Source: Thermanaeromonas toyohensis ToBE
GTDB taxonomy: Bacteria; Bacillota; DSM-521; Neomoorellales; Neomoorellaceae
Direction of reading: 5' to 3'
Length of the DNA: 64,000 nt
Assembly (NCBI RefSeq): GCF_900176005.1
Contig: NZ_LT838272.1
Coordinates: 949,587 to 1,013,586 of the forward strand
The notes beneath the pieces are model-generated. The model worked only from the letters and a program-made list of their open reading frames with translations. It was not told where the DNA came from and did not search any database. Each line of letters starts with the position of its first letter. Position 1 is the first letter of the stretch. Shown one piece after another: positions 8,994 to 16,535 of the stretch. A program made the translations under genes and the position numbers.

Positions 8994-9128
8994 CTAGTGC
9001 TGGGCCGGGCTTACGTGGCCCGCGGCGGGAGTATGGACATTACTAGAACCCAGGTTATTTATAGCCGTCACTGTTAAACCTAAGGCTAGCCATAGAAGAA
9101 AAAAGAGGACAAGATATATCTTTTTCAT
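8994..9128 (-). CDS. 44-residue secreted or membrane small peptide
   Basis: An ATG preceded by AGAGGTGAAGAG opens a 44-codon frame. Residues 1-22 look like a signal peptide or membrane anchor (MKKIYLVLFFLLWLALGLTV), followed by a short polar tail with three histidines (HTPAAGHVSPAQH). A sigma-A-like promoter sits 16 bases before this ribosome-binding region, so the gene is the first of a transcript that continues into cinA 40 bases later. I do not recognise a family. Possible roles include a metal-binding or signalling peptide, but nothing in the sequence proves one. Confidence 0.55.
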   Translation of the reverse strand: MKKIYLVLFFLLWLALGLTVTAINNLGSSNVHTPAAGHVSPAQH

Positions 9129-9150
9129 CTCTCTTCACCTCTTACAACTC

Positions 9151-9179
9151 AGTATATCAAGGCCTTAAGTCCCTGGCAA
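9151..9179 (-). promoter_or_regulatory. Sigma-A-type promoter for the small peptide gene and cinA
   Basis: Read on the minus strand: TTGCCA (5 of 6), 17-base spacer, TATACT (5 of 6). The predicted start of transcription is near 9144, just upstream of the AGAGGTGAAGAG ribosome-binding site. Confidence 0.65.
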
Positions 9180-9191
9180 CAGCTTGTACCG

Positions 9192-9222
9192 TTGACACTA
9201 TACTTGTTTGTAGCCTTATAAT
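9192..9222 (+). promoter_or_regulatory. Sigma-A-type promoter for htrA
   Basis: A perfect TTGACA and a perfect TATAAT at 9217-9222 separated by 19 bases (18 if read as TTATAA). It lies back-to-back with the cinA-side promoter, the two -35 boxes being 12 bases apart. A second TATAAT at 9264-9269 lacks a clear -35. Confidence 0.55.
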
Positions 9223-9333
9223 ACTTCTTAGGATTTCTTCATACTTTCTCCTTCTTTAAGTGTTATAATTCTTAAGGAAGACTGGAAGTGGGCCTAGAAG
9301 CTTTAAGGGTGAATCTTAAAGGGGGAAGGTCAG

Positions 9334-10503
9334 ATGTATTATCGGGAAGGAAGACGAGGATTAGGGTGGCTTTTACTTCTGGTATTTTTAGCTGGGGTAG
9401 CGGTGACGACGGCCTTTTTTGTTCTAAGCAGCCCCTCCAAAGCTTCTAATTTATCTCCTGGACAGGGAGCGGGAACGCAGGTATTTACTGGGAAGGCAGC
9501 AGCCGCTAACCTTCCACCAGGGCTGGGGCCGGAAGCTATCGCTGACATTGTAGAGGCTGCCAGTCCGGCGGTGGTCCGGATAGATACAGTGGTGGGAGGA
9601 GGAAATTTACCTTCACCCTTTAATGATCCTTTCTTCCGGCAGTTTTTTGGTTTACCTCTCCCACGTCAACAGGAAACCGCCTTGGGTTCCGGCTTTATTA
9701 TTTCTCCTGATGGGTATATTTTAACCAATGAGCATGTAGTAGAAGGAGCCCGAGAAGTTAAAGTAACTATTGTCGGGTTTGATCAACCTTTTAAAGCCAA
9801 AGTAGTAGGTGCCGACCGGGATTTAGATCTAGCTGTACTCAAAGTGGAGGCAGGTAAACCTTTACCTTATCTTAAGCTGGGAGATGCGGACAAGGCTCGG
9901 GTAGGGGAGTGGGTTATTGCCATCGGTAATCCTTATGGGCTGGATCACACTGTCACGGTGGGAGTGTTAAGCGCTAAGGGAAGGCCCATCGATACCCAGG
10001 ACCGTCATTATGAAAACCTTTTGCAAACCGATGCTTCTATTAATCCTGGTAACAGCGGCGGCCCCCTTTTAAACCTTAAGGGCGAAGTGATAGGGATCAA
10101 TACGGCAGTTAAAGTGGATGCCCAAGGAGTGGGTTTCGCTATCCCCAGCACCACTGTACAGCCAGTTCTAAATGACCTCATGACCAAGGGTAAAATTGTA
10201 CGTCCTTGGCTGGGTGTAGTTTTGCAGGAAGTTACTCCTGATATAGCTGATTTCTTGGGAATGTCTAAGCCGGAAGGAGTTCTTGTTCGGGAAGTAGTTC
10301 CTGAAGGGCCTGCAGCTAAAGCCGGATTAAAGAGGGGTGACATTATCCTACAGGTAGATGGACAACCGGTAAATTCTGCTAGCGAGTTGGTAAAACTTAT
10401 CCAGAAGAAACAAGTAGGCCAGACTATGCAGCTTTTAGTCTTCCGCCGAGGAAGCCGCTTGTCTTTAACGGTAACCCTGGCTGAAAAACCTAGCCAATTT
10501 TAA
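9334..10503 (+). CDS. htrA: HtrA/DegP-like serine protease with one PDZ domain
   Basis: 389 residues. An N-terminal membrane anchor (about 10-31) is followed by a low-complexity linker, a trypsin-like domain with the full triad His134 (TNEHVV), Asp165 (DLDLAVLK) and Ser241 (PGNSGGPL), and one PDZ domain (about 285-380, with AGLKRGDIILQVDG). It should act as an extracytoplasmic quality-control protease tethered to the membrane. GGGGGAAGG precedes the ATG. Its stop codon overlaps that of the convergent permease in the palindrome TTAA. Confidence 0.93.
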   Translation: MYYREGRRGLGWLLLLVFLAGVAVTTAFFVLSSPSKASNLSPGQGAGTQVFTGKAAAANLPPGLGPEAIADIVEAASPAVVRIDTVVGGGNLPSPFNDPFFRQFFGLPLPRQQETALGSGFIISPDGYILTNEHVVEGAREVKVTIVGFDQPFKAKVVGADRDLDLAVLKVEAGKPLPYLKLGDADKARVGEWVIAIGNPYGLDHTVTVGVLSAKGRPIDTQDRHYENLLQTDASINPGNSGGPLLNLKGEVIGINTAVKVDAQGVGFAIPSTTVQPVLNDLMTKGKIVRPWLGVVLQEVTPDIADFLGMSKPEGVLVREVVPEGPAAKAGLKRGDIILQVDGQPVNSASELVKLIQKKQVGQTMQLLVFRRGSRLSLTVTLAEKPSQF

Positions 10504-12032
10504 GGCCCGGGTCGTCGTCGGGGGAGGCGAAGCTTTAGGCTTAAGCGGGCGGGAGAAAAAAGGCGGGAAAACAGTTGAGAGAAGGCAAAGACAGGTTCTT
10601 TAAGGGGTACCACGGGTATTCCCGTGGGCCTTTTTATTTTTGGTTCCTGTTTAGCTAAGATGCTATACCGGTAGCCATAGAGAAAATAAACTAAAATTCC
10701 GAGGATGAGCCAGGCTCCGAAACGTATCCAGGTTAACCTAGGAAGATTGATGAATAAGTACCCGGCAAAGGCTATGGTGAGGAGGGGTAGCCAGGGAGCT
10801 AGAGGAACTTGGAAGGGACGGGGGAGATCGGGGCGCGTATACCGCAATATTATAACTCCTATAGATACTATTATAAAAGCCGATAGTGTCCCTACATTGG
10901 CCAGCTGGGCGATTATTTCTATAGGTAGAAGGGAAGAAATTGAAGCGATAGCTGCCCCTACTAGCAGGGTGGCTACCCAGGGTGTCCGGAACTTAGGGTG
11001 TACAGAGGCGAAGGCCCGGGGGAGTAACCCGTCGCGTCCCATAGCCAGGAATATGCGGCTCTGGGCATAAATGCCCACCAGCAATACGCTGGTTAAACCC
11101 GCCAGGGCACCTACCCCGATGAGAAGGGAGGCTCCCCGGATACCGGCATCCAGAAGGGCCGTAGTCACAGGCGAGGCTGTGTTGAGCCGGGGGTAGCTAG
11201 TGAGCCCAGTAAGGACAGCTGCTACCGCCATGTAAAGCAGGGTGGAAAGGGCCAGTGACCCTATTATACCCCGGGGTAGGTCCCGGGCCGGATCCCGTAC
11301 TTCTTCGGCGGCTGTGGAAACAGCATCGAAGCCTATATAGGCAAAAAAGATGATAGACGCTCCTTGTACTACACCGGGGAGACCAAAGGGGAGAAAGGGC
11401 CGCCAGTGGGCAGGGTTAACCCGGGGGAAGCCTAGAACAAGGAAGGCTAAAATAACCAGGACTTTTACAGCTACTACTACCTTATTGGTGGTAGCGCTGG
11501 TCCGGGTACCGGTGAGGGCTACTATGGTAGCAAAGGCAGTGATGAAGATGGCAGGCAGATCTATAATACCACCCCGTAAGGGTGAACTTATTAGGGAGGC
11601 CGGTAAATTGATGCCGACTGAACGCAGGATATCGGTAAAATAAGAACTCCAACCCAGAGCTACGGCTCCAGCTGCCACCATATATTCTAAAATAAGGTTC
11701 CACCCGATGATCCAGGCCACGATTTCTCCCAAGGCAGCATAAGCATAGGTATAGGCACTCCCAGCTACAGGGATCATGGAAGCTAGCTCAGCATATACCA
11801 AAGCGGCTAATCCAGCAGCTGTACCAGAGATGAGAAACGATAAAATCACACCTGGCCCAGCATAATTGGCTGCTGCTACCCCGGTGAGGACGAAAATGCC
11901 CGTACCTATGATGGCCCCCACACCCAGGGCTACCAGGTCTGTTGCGCTCATCTCTCGTTTAAGTTTTTCCTGATCCCGCGCTTCATTTAAAAGATCCTTA
12001 ATAGGTTTAGTACGCCAAAGGTTAAATTTCAC
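10500..12032 (-). CDS. APC-family amino acid permease
   Basis: 510 residues with about 12-14 membrane helices. The first helix carries GVGAIIGTGIFVLTG, the substrate-binding signature of the APC superfamily, and the extended C-terminus with further helices suits the cationic amino acid transporter subgroup (YfnA/CAT-like). The substrate is not decided by sequence. The end of the frame shares a TTAA with the convergent htrA stop. The M1 peptidase gene diverges from it, so a peptide/amino acid link is possible but unproven. Confidence 0.88.
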   Translation of the reverse strand: MKFNLWRTKPIKDLLNEARDQEKLKREMSATDLVALGVGAIIGTGIFVLTGVAAANYAGPGVILSFLISGTAAGLAALVYAELASMIPVAGSAYTYAYAALGEIVAWIIGWNLILEYMVAAGAVALGWSSYFTDILRSVGINLPASLISSPLRGGIIDLPAIFITAFATIVALTGTRTSATTNKVVVAVKVLVILAFLVLGFPRVNPAHWRPFLPFGLPGVVQGASIIFFAYIGFDAVSTAAEEVRDPARDLPRGIIGSLALSTLLYMAVAAVLTGLTSYPRLNTASPVTTALLDAGIRGASLLIGVGALAGLTSVLLVGIYAQSRIFLAMGRDGLLPRAFASVHPKFRTPWVATLLVGAAIASISSLLPIEIIAQLANVGTLSAFIIVSIGVIILRYTRPDLPRPFQVPLAPWLPLLTIAFAGYLFINLPRLTWIRFGAWLILGILVYFLYGYRYSILAKQEPKIKRPTGIPVVPLKEPVFAFSQLFSRLFSPARLSLKLRLPRRRPGP

Positions 12033-12143
12033 CAGGCCTCGCCTTTCCCAAAATCTTTAGTTTTAGTATGCGCTTAAGGATAAAGCCTATACTTTGGGGC
12101 AGGAGAAGCTATTTTTTTGTCGAATTTTTCCTAGGGAAGCTCC

Positions 12144-13724
12144 ATGAGACAAAAAAGATGGTTTTTTTTAGTTTTCTTAGTACCTGTTGTGTTTTCTTTT
12201 TATTGGTTGGTCTTCCGGCCTTGGTCCGTACCTATAGGCTCACCCCCGGAGGTTCTCTACGATCAGGTGGTCCTGGATCCTCCCCCTATAAAATGGGGAG
12301 GGAAGATATGGGTGCCAGTTAACGAGTTTGGTCTCGTGGCCCAAGGTCCTAGTGGTTATCTACCTTTATCGCAGGTTATGCCAGCTTTGGGCCGGTCTCC
12401 TTCTGGGGGGCACGGCGAAGGAATACGGCTTCCTCTATGGGGTAGCGGATCTAAAAAGGATTCCCATTACCGTTATTATCCAGTATATCAAATAAAAGCT
12501 AGGTTAGAGCCAGAAAAGCGGATTATAGTAGGGCACCTTGTCTTGGCCTACCAGAATCCTTACTTTTACCCCCTTTATGACCTCCTCTTTAACCTACCTT
12601 CCAATGGCTGGCCGGGGAGTGAAAATACCCTTACTATCCAGAGGATCGTCCTCAATAATAAACCTGCTTCTTTTATAGTGAAGAAAAGCAGGTTGGAAGT
12701 ATTCCTTCACCGACCCTTGGCTTCTGGAGAGACTTTAAAAGTGGAAATATCTTTTACTACTTATTTACCCCAGCGTCCGGCTCGTTTAGGTGTGTGGGAG
12801 GATACTTTTATGGTTTCAGGATGGTATCCTATCTTAAGCCCCCGGGAAAAAGGAGCTTGGCGCGGTATGGCGGAGGGAATAGCTTGGGGTGATCCTTATT
12901 TTGCCGATTCCGCCTATTATAATGTAGAGCTGGAATTACCACCTTCCTTAATGGTTAGGGCCAGCGGGCGAACTACTGGAGGGGAGCAAAGAGGAGAGCG
13001 AGTCTTATGGACTTTTATGAGCGAAAAACCCATTCGCGAGTTTGCCTTTGTCCTTGCGCCAGGCTGGAAGCAAGCATACGCTCAAATAGACCAAACTTTA
13101 ATAACCCTGGCCTTTCGCAATCAGCTCCCCACTTCTACCTTGGATATAGCGATGGGGGCCTTCGCTTTTTTTAAGGAGTACTGGGGCCCTTACCCCTACT
13201 CTTACTTAAACCTCGTTGAGGTACCCTTGGAGGGCCTTTCGGGGATGGAGTACCCAGGACTAGTTTTTTTAAGCACCCGTAAAGGTTATACTCCTCCGGT
13301 TATTGTACATGAGGTTGCTCACCAGTGGTGGTATAATTTGGTAGGCAATGATACTATTTCTTCATCGTGGATAGATGAAGGGCTGGCGGAATATAGTACT
13401 CTCCTTTACTATCGGGTACACGATCCCGTTTTATATAGGCAACTTAAGGAGGACATAATAGCTGAAGCAGGGGAAACCTTAAATTTAGAGGAACTTTCAG
13501 AGGCATTAAATCGAGAGCTTAAAAGTTTTACTTCCGAAAAGGATTATCGCCAGGTGACTTACCGTCAAGGGACGGTTTATTGGTTAAAGATGGAAGAGAA
13601 GATGGGGGTAAAAACTTTACAAGAAGCCTTACGCTATATTCAGGAATATTATCGCTTTGAACGTATAGAGGCCCCGTGGTTGGAAGGCATTCTGAATTTC
13701 TATATCCAGCATAAAGGGAAGTAA
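12144..13724 (+). CDS. M1-family metallopeptidase, membrane-anchored
   Basis: 526 residues. An N-terminal hydrophobic segment (about 6-26) serves as signal anchor. The zinc site is complete: HEVAH (389-393) and Glu412 in WIDEGLAEY, the HExxH-x18-E pattern of M1 peptidases. GLSGMEYPGLVFL upstream corresponds to the GxMEN exopeptidase motif region but reads GMEYP, so the substrate-amine-binding Asn is replaced by Tyr; aminopeptidase activity is therefore less certain than metal binding. Start chosen at the ATG after AGGGAAG; a longer overlapping frame at 12068 is in another register and was rejected. Confidence 0.88.
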   Translation: MRQKRWFFLVFLVPVVFSFYWLVFRPWSVPIGSPPEVLYDQVVLDPPPIKWGGKIWVPVNEFGLVAQGPSGYLPLSQVMPALGRSPSGGHGEGIRLPLWGSGSKKDSHYRYYPVYQIKARLEPEKRIIVGHLVLAYQNPYFYPLYDLLFNLPSNGWPGSENTLTIQRIVLNNKPASFIVKKSRLEVFLHRPLASGETLKVEISFTTYLPQRPARLGVWEDTFMVSGWYPILSPREKGAWRGMAEGIAWGDPYFADSAYYNVELELPPSLMVRASGRTTGGEQRGERVLWTFMSEKPIREFAFVLAPGWKQAYAQIDQTLITLAFRNQLPTSTLDIAMGAFAFFKEYWGPYPYSYLNLVEVPLEGLSGMEYPGLVFLSTRKGYTPPVIVHEVAHQWWYNLVGNDTISSSWIDEGLAEYSTLLYYRVHDPVLYRQLKEDIIAEAGETLNLEELSEALNRELKSFTSEKDYRQVTYRQGTVYWLKMEEKMGVKTLQEALRYIQEYYRFERIEAPWLEGILNFYIQHKGK

Positions 13725-13739
13725 ATTGGAAAAAATATC

Positions 13740-13768
13740 TTGTCGAGGTAAGGCCTGTAGAGTATAAT
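13740..13768 (+). promoter_or_regulatory. Sigma-A-type promoter of the chemoreceptor gene
   Basis: TTGTCG, 17-base spacer, TATAAT (perfect -10). Transcription would start near 13775, about 30 bases before the riboswitch aptamer. Confidence 0.65.
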
Positions 13769-13802
13769 TAAGGCGAATAATGGAAGATAAAGTGCATAAG
13801 AT

Positions 13803-13931
13803 GCCCCGACAAGGGCAAACCCATCGAAAGGTGGGGGCGCAAAGCTATAGGGTCTAAGGCCAGATGTTTCTGGCTATGACAGCCAGCTGCCGTGGGTGGA
13901 ACGGGGCTACCCATTAAAATAGGAGTAGCCC
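13803..13931 (+). promoter_or_regulatory. c-di-GMP-I (GEMM) riboswitch upstream of a chemoreceptor
   Basis: All class-I landmarks are present: GGGCAAAC followed by a GAAA-tetraloop hairpin, then GGCGCAAAGC, the tetraloop-receptor GGTCTAAGG, and a second arm ending CAGCTGCCG. The closing helix P1 is GCCCCG (13803-13808) with CGGGGC (13902-13907). The 3' strand of P1 shares four bases with the 5' arm of a following terminator hairpin, so ligand-stabilised P1 and terminator exclude each other. Identity is by conserved bases; the ON polarity is inference. Confidence 0.92.
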
Positions 13932-13940
13932 TTTAAATTT
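13904..13940 (+). terminator. Riboswitch-controlled terminator hairpin
   Basis: GGGCTAC (13904-13910) pairs with GTAGCCC (13925-13931), extended by CC/GG across a bulged A. The tail is TTTAAATTT, a weak U-tract. The 5' arm overlaps the P1 strand of the c-di-GMP aptamer. Confidence 0.55.
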
Positions 13941-13970
13941 GCAGAACTTAAGGGGCAGGAGGTACGGGGT

Positions 13971-15734
13971 ATGCGGTTTCCCAGATTTCGGAGGGGGGAG
14001 GGCAAAAAACGAGCCTTTTCCCTCCCGGTGGGTATTTTTAACTTTGGTGCCGTAAAGCTAGGTGCCAAAATCATGGGGGGTTTCCTTTTAGTTATAGCTG
14101 TTTTTGTGGCTGTGGTAGTGATTGTGGATATAAATCTTCAACGTATTGAACATGCTGCCCGGAAAGTTTTACTCCTCCAGAAGCAAGACCAGCTTTTTAC
14201 TACCATGTCCTTATCTATCTGGGAAGGTTATAGGCGCGCAACCGATTACATAATTAATGGATCCCAGACCCATGCTTTAAGCTTTGAGGAAGCTCTCCAA
14301 CGTTTCAATAAAGCTAAAGAAGAATTGGAAGGCCAACAGCTAGACAGCCAGACCCAGGGCTTTGTGTCCGCCATGGCCATGGCTGCTAAAAGCTTTACGG
14401 AGACCTTTAAAGGAAACATTTTAAAAGCTAGCCAGCAGGACCGGATGCTTGCTTTGCCCATCTTAAGCTTTCAGATGGGGGCAGCGGTGGATAATATTAA
14501 CAATATCGGTAGCCATGTTCAAAAAGAGATGACGCTTCAGCGTGAAAACGCCAAGTCAGAGCTGGAATGGGCACTGACCTATGCTAAAAGCACTCTATAT
14601 TCGGGCTTAAGTTTAGCCTTTATATTAGGAATGCTGGTGGCCTTGATATTTAGCCGTATGGTGGGACGTCCTATAGCTAATCTTGTAGCCTATGCTAAGC
14701 GAATTGCAGCGGGAGATTTAACGGCAGCCGAGATAAAAGTAAGATCCCGGGATGAGCTAGGACAGTTAAGCCAGGCCTTTAGTGTTATGGGACAGAGTTT
14801 GCGCCAACTTATTGGGCGGGTTAGGGAGATGGCAGGGGAAGTGGCAGGCTTAAGCCAGGATTTAGCCCAAATGTCTCAGGAATTAGGAGAATCCGCCCGG
14901 CAGGTAGCTTTAACGGCCCAGGAGATGGCCCGGGGTGCTGAACACCAAGCCCAGCAGGTCACCCAAACGGCCACAGCTATAGAAGCTCAAGCTGCGCGGG
15001 TAGAAAGGGTACATCAGCAAGCTGAAGATATGGCCCGGGCCTCCCAGTTGGTGGCGGAGAAGACATCTGAAGGTGCTCGTACGGTGGAAGAAGCTAACCA
15101 GCAGATGGAGGCCATTTCCCAGCGCATGGAGGCCCTGGCCCAGGTGGTGGAAACATTAGGAGAACGGTCCCAACAGATAGGTCAAATTGTAGGGGTCATC
15201 TCTGGCATCGCCGAACAGACCAATCTTTTAGCCCTGAATGCGGCTATTGAAGCGGCCAGGGCAGGGGAGCAGGGTCGCGGTTTCGCCGTGGTAGCTGATG
15301 AGGTAAGGAAGTTAGCCGAGCAGTCCGCCCAGGCTAGTGATCAGATAGTGGGCCTCATAAAGGAGATACAAAAGGAAACAGGTCGGGTAGTGGCCGGGAT
15401 GAAAGAAGGAGTCCAGGATGTGGAAAAGGGGACCGAAGTTATGCAACGCTGCGGGGAGGCTTTCAGGGCTATCGATCAGGCTGTAGGAGACCTTTTAGCC
15501 CGTATCCGAGATGTGGCAGAAAAAGCTGAAGAGATGGCCCTAGGTGCGGGTCGCATCAAGGAAGCTGCCGAGAGCCTGGCTGCGGGTACAGAAGAGACAG
15601 CGGCCGGGACGGAAGAGGTTTCTGCGGCTGCGGAGGAGCAGACGGCTTCTGTAGAAAGGATAAGTGAGGCGGCTACCAAGTTGGCCCAAGCTGCCCGTGC
15701 CCTGGAGGAAGCTGTAGGCCAATTTAAGTTATAA
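13971..15734 (+). CDS. Methyl-accepting chemotaxis protein
   Basis: 587 residues. Membrane helices at about 30-52 and 208-232 enclose a roughly 155-residue extracellular helical domain of the four-helix-bundle type; a HAMP domain follows (about 233-285), then the cytoplasmic signalling domain with the hairpin tip [20 protein letters not shown]. It should sense a ligand and control CheA via CheW. AGGAGG precedes the ATG. Expression is predicted to depend on c-di-GMP through the riboswitch in its leader. The ligand cannot be read from the sequence. Confidence 0.93.
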   Translation: MRFPRFRRGEGKKRAFSLPVGIFNFGAVKLGAKIMGGFLLVIAVFVAVVVIVDINLQRIEHAARKVLLLQKQDQLFTTMSLSIWEGYRRATDYIINGSQTHALSFEEALQRFNKAKEELEGQQLDSQTQGFVSAMAMAAKSFTETFKGNILKASQQDRMLALPILSFQMGAAVDNINNIGSHVQKEMTLQRENAKSELEWALTYAKSTLYSGLSLAFILGMLVALIFSRMVGRPIANLVAYAKRIAAGDLTAAEIKVRSRDELGQLSQAFSVMGQSLRQLIGRVREMAGEVAGLSQDLAQMSQELGESARQVALTAQEMARGAEHQAQQVTQTATAIEAQAARVERVHQQAEDMARASQLVAEKTSEGARTVEEANQQMEAISQRMEALAQVVETLGERSQQIGQIVGVISGIAEQTNLLALNAAIEAARAGEQGRGFAVVADEVRKLAEQSAQASDQIVGLIKEIQKETGRVVAGMKEGVQDVEKGTEVMQRCGEAFRAIDQAVGDLLARIRDVAEKAEEMALGAGRIKEAAESLAAGTEETAAGTEEVSAAAEEQTASVERISEAATKLAQAARALEEAVGQFKL

Positions 15735-15753
15735 ATGTATTCTATAAGTAAGG

Positions 15754-15915
15754 TTAATCCCGTTTTTTAAAGGTTTCACATTCTGTCTCGCGGTCGCTAA
15801 TGGCCGAGGCATTACTAGGCGTACCTTCTACAGCTATAGTGATCTCTTGGGCTGTGCACCTGTTGCTGTCCCAATGAACACAGTTAGCTACCCGGCAATA
15901 TACCTTAGTAGCCAT
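15754..15915 (-). CDS. DUF1540 small cysteine-rich protein
   Basis: 53 residues on the minus strand between two plus-strand chemotaxis genes. Four cysteines in the pattern C-x4-C-x8-C (YCRVANCVHWDSNRCTA) and a late C in ETECETF match DUF1540, a short domain common in Clostridia, often in pairs, of unknown function and presumed to bind metal. GGGTGAAAAG lies before the ATG. It occupies most of the 333-base gap between the chemoreceptor gene and cheW. Confidence 0.8.
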   Translation of the reverse strand: MATKVYCRVANCVHWDSNRCTAQEITIAVEGTPSNASAISDRETECETFKKRD

Positions 15916-16015
15916 AGCTTCTTTTCACCCAAGTATAGTATGTTCATTAATAGGCGTTATTCTGCGTTACTTTTTCGATATTAGGGATGTCATTTAGCAG
16001 GGTTTTGGAGGGGAT

Positions 16016-16054
16016 ATGGAAAAATATTATTCTTTGAGGGAGAATTCACTTTAA
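16016..16054 (+). CDS. 12-codon leader ORF before cheW
   Basis: An ATG preceded by a strong GGAGGGG opens a frame encoding MEKYYSLRENSL. Its TAA stop overlaps the AAGGAG ribosome-binding site of cheW. This placement fits translational coupling or a leader peptide, but such a short frame may also be chance. Confidence 0.3.
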   Translation: MEKYYSLRENSL

Positions 16055-16067
16055 GGAGCGTGTCGAT

Positions 16068-16535
16068 ATGGTCCAGCTAGTAGTATTTCAGTTAGCAGGA
16101 GAGACTTATGGGGTAGATATAAACCACGTCCACGAAATAATCCGCCTCCAGCCCATCACTGAAGTTCCCCGTACTCCTGATTTTATAGAGGGGGTTATAA
16201 ATTTACGTGGCCGCATTATCCCAGTGATAGATTTACATAAACGTTTTGGTTTACCTTCGGTGGAAGCTACCAATAATACCCGCATTATGGTGGTGGAAGT
16301 AGGAGGCATGACGGTAGGGATGATTGTAGATGCCGTAAATGAAGTGTTGCGTCTGCCAGAGGAAAACATTGAACCTCCTCCTCCTATTATTAAAGGGGTA
16401 GATGTGGCTTACCTTAAAGGTGTGGGTAAGTGGGAAGATAAGCTTATCATCCTCCTCGACCTAGACCGCGTTTTGCAAGAGAAAGAGCAGGAAGAGCTCA
16501 AACAAGAGTTTGCCCCTGGGGTGGCTGAAGTATGA
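16068..16535 (+). CDS. cheW: Chemotaxis coupling protein CheW
   Basis: 155 residues, a single CheW domain (VVFQLAGETYGVDINHVHEII, VINLRGRIIPVIDL, VDAVNEVLRL). It joins receptors to CheA at the inner face of the membrane. AAGGAG lies 9 bases before the ATG. The stop overlaps the cheA start by 4 bases (ATGA), so the two are translationally coupled. Confidence 0.95.
   Translation: MVQLVVFQLAGETYGVDINHVHEIIRLQPITEVPRTPDFIEGVINLRGRIIPVIDLHKRFGLPSVEATNNTRIMVVEVGGMTVGMIVDAVNEVLRLPEENIEPPPPIIKGVDVAYLKGVGKWEDKLIILLDLDRVLQEKEQEELKQEFAPGVAEV

Noticed and set aside
12068-12322. Plus-strand frame overlapping the start of the M1 peptidase
   Set aside because: Different register from the conserved peptidase; the peptidase ATG with AGGGAAG and signal anchor explains the region.
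15985-16002. Possible sigma-28 -10 element (TTCGATAT) before cheW
   Set aside because: The last six bases fit, but there is no TAAA-like -35 at 15-17 bases.
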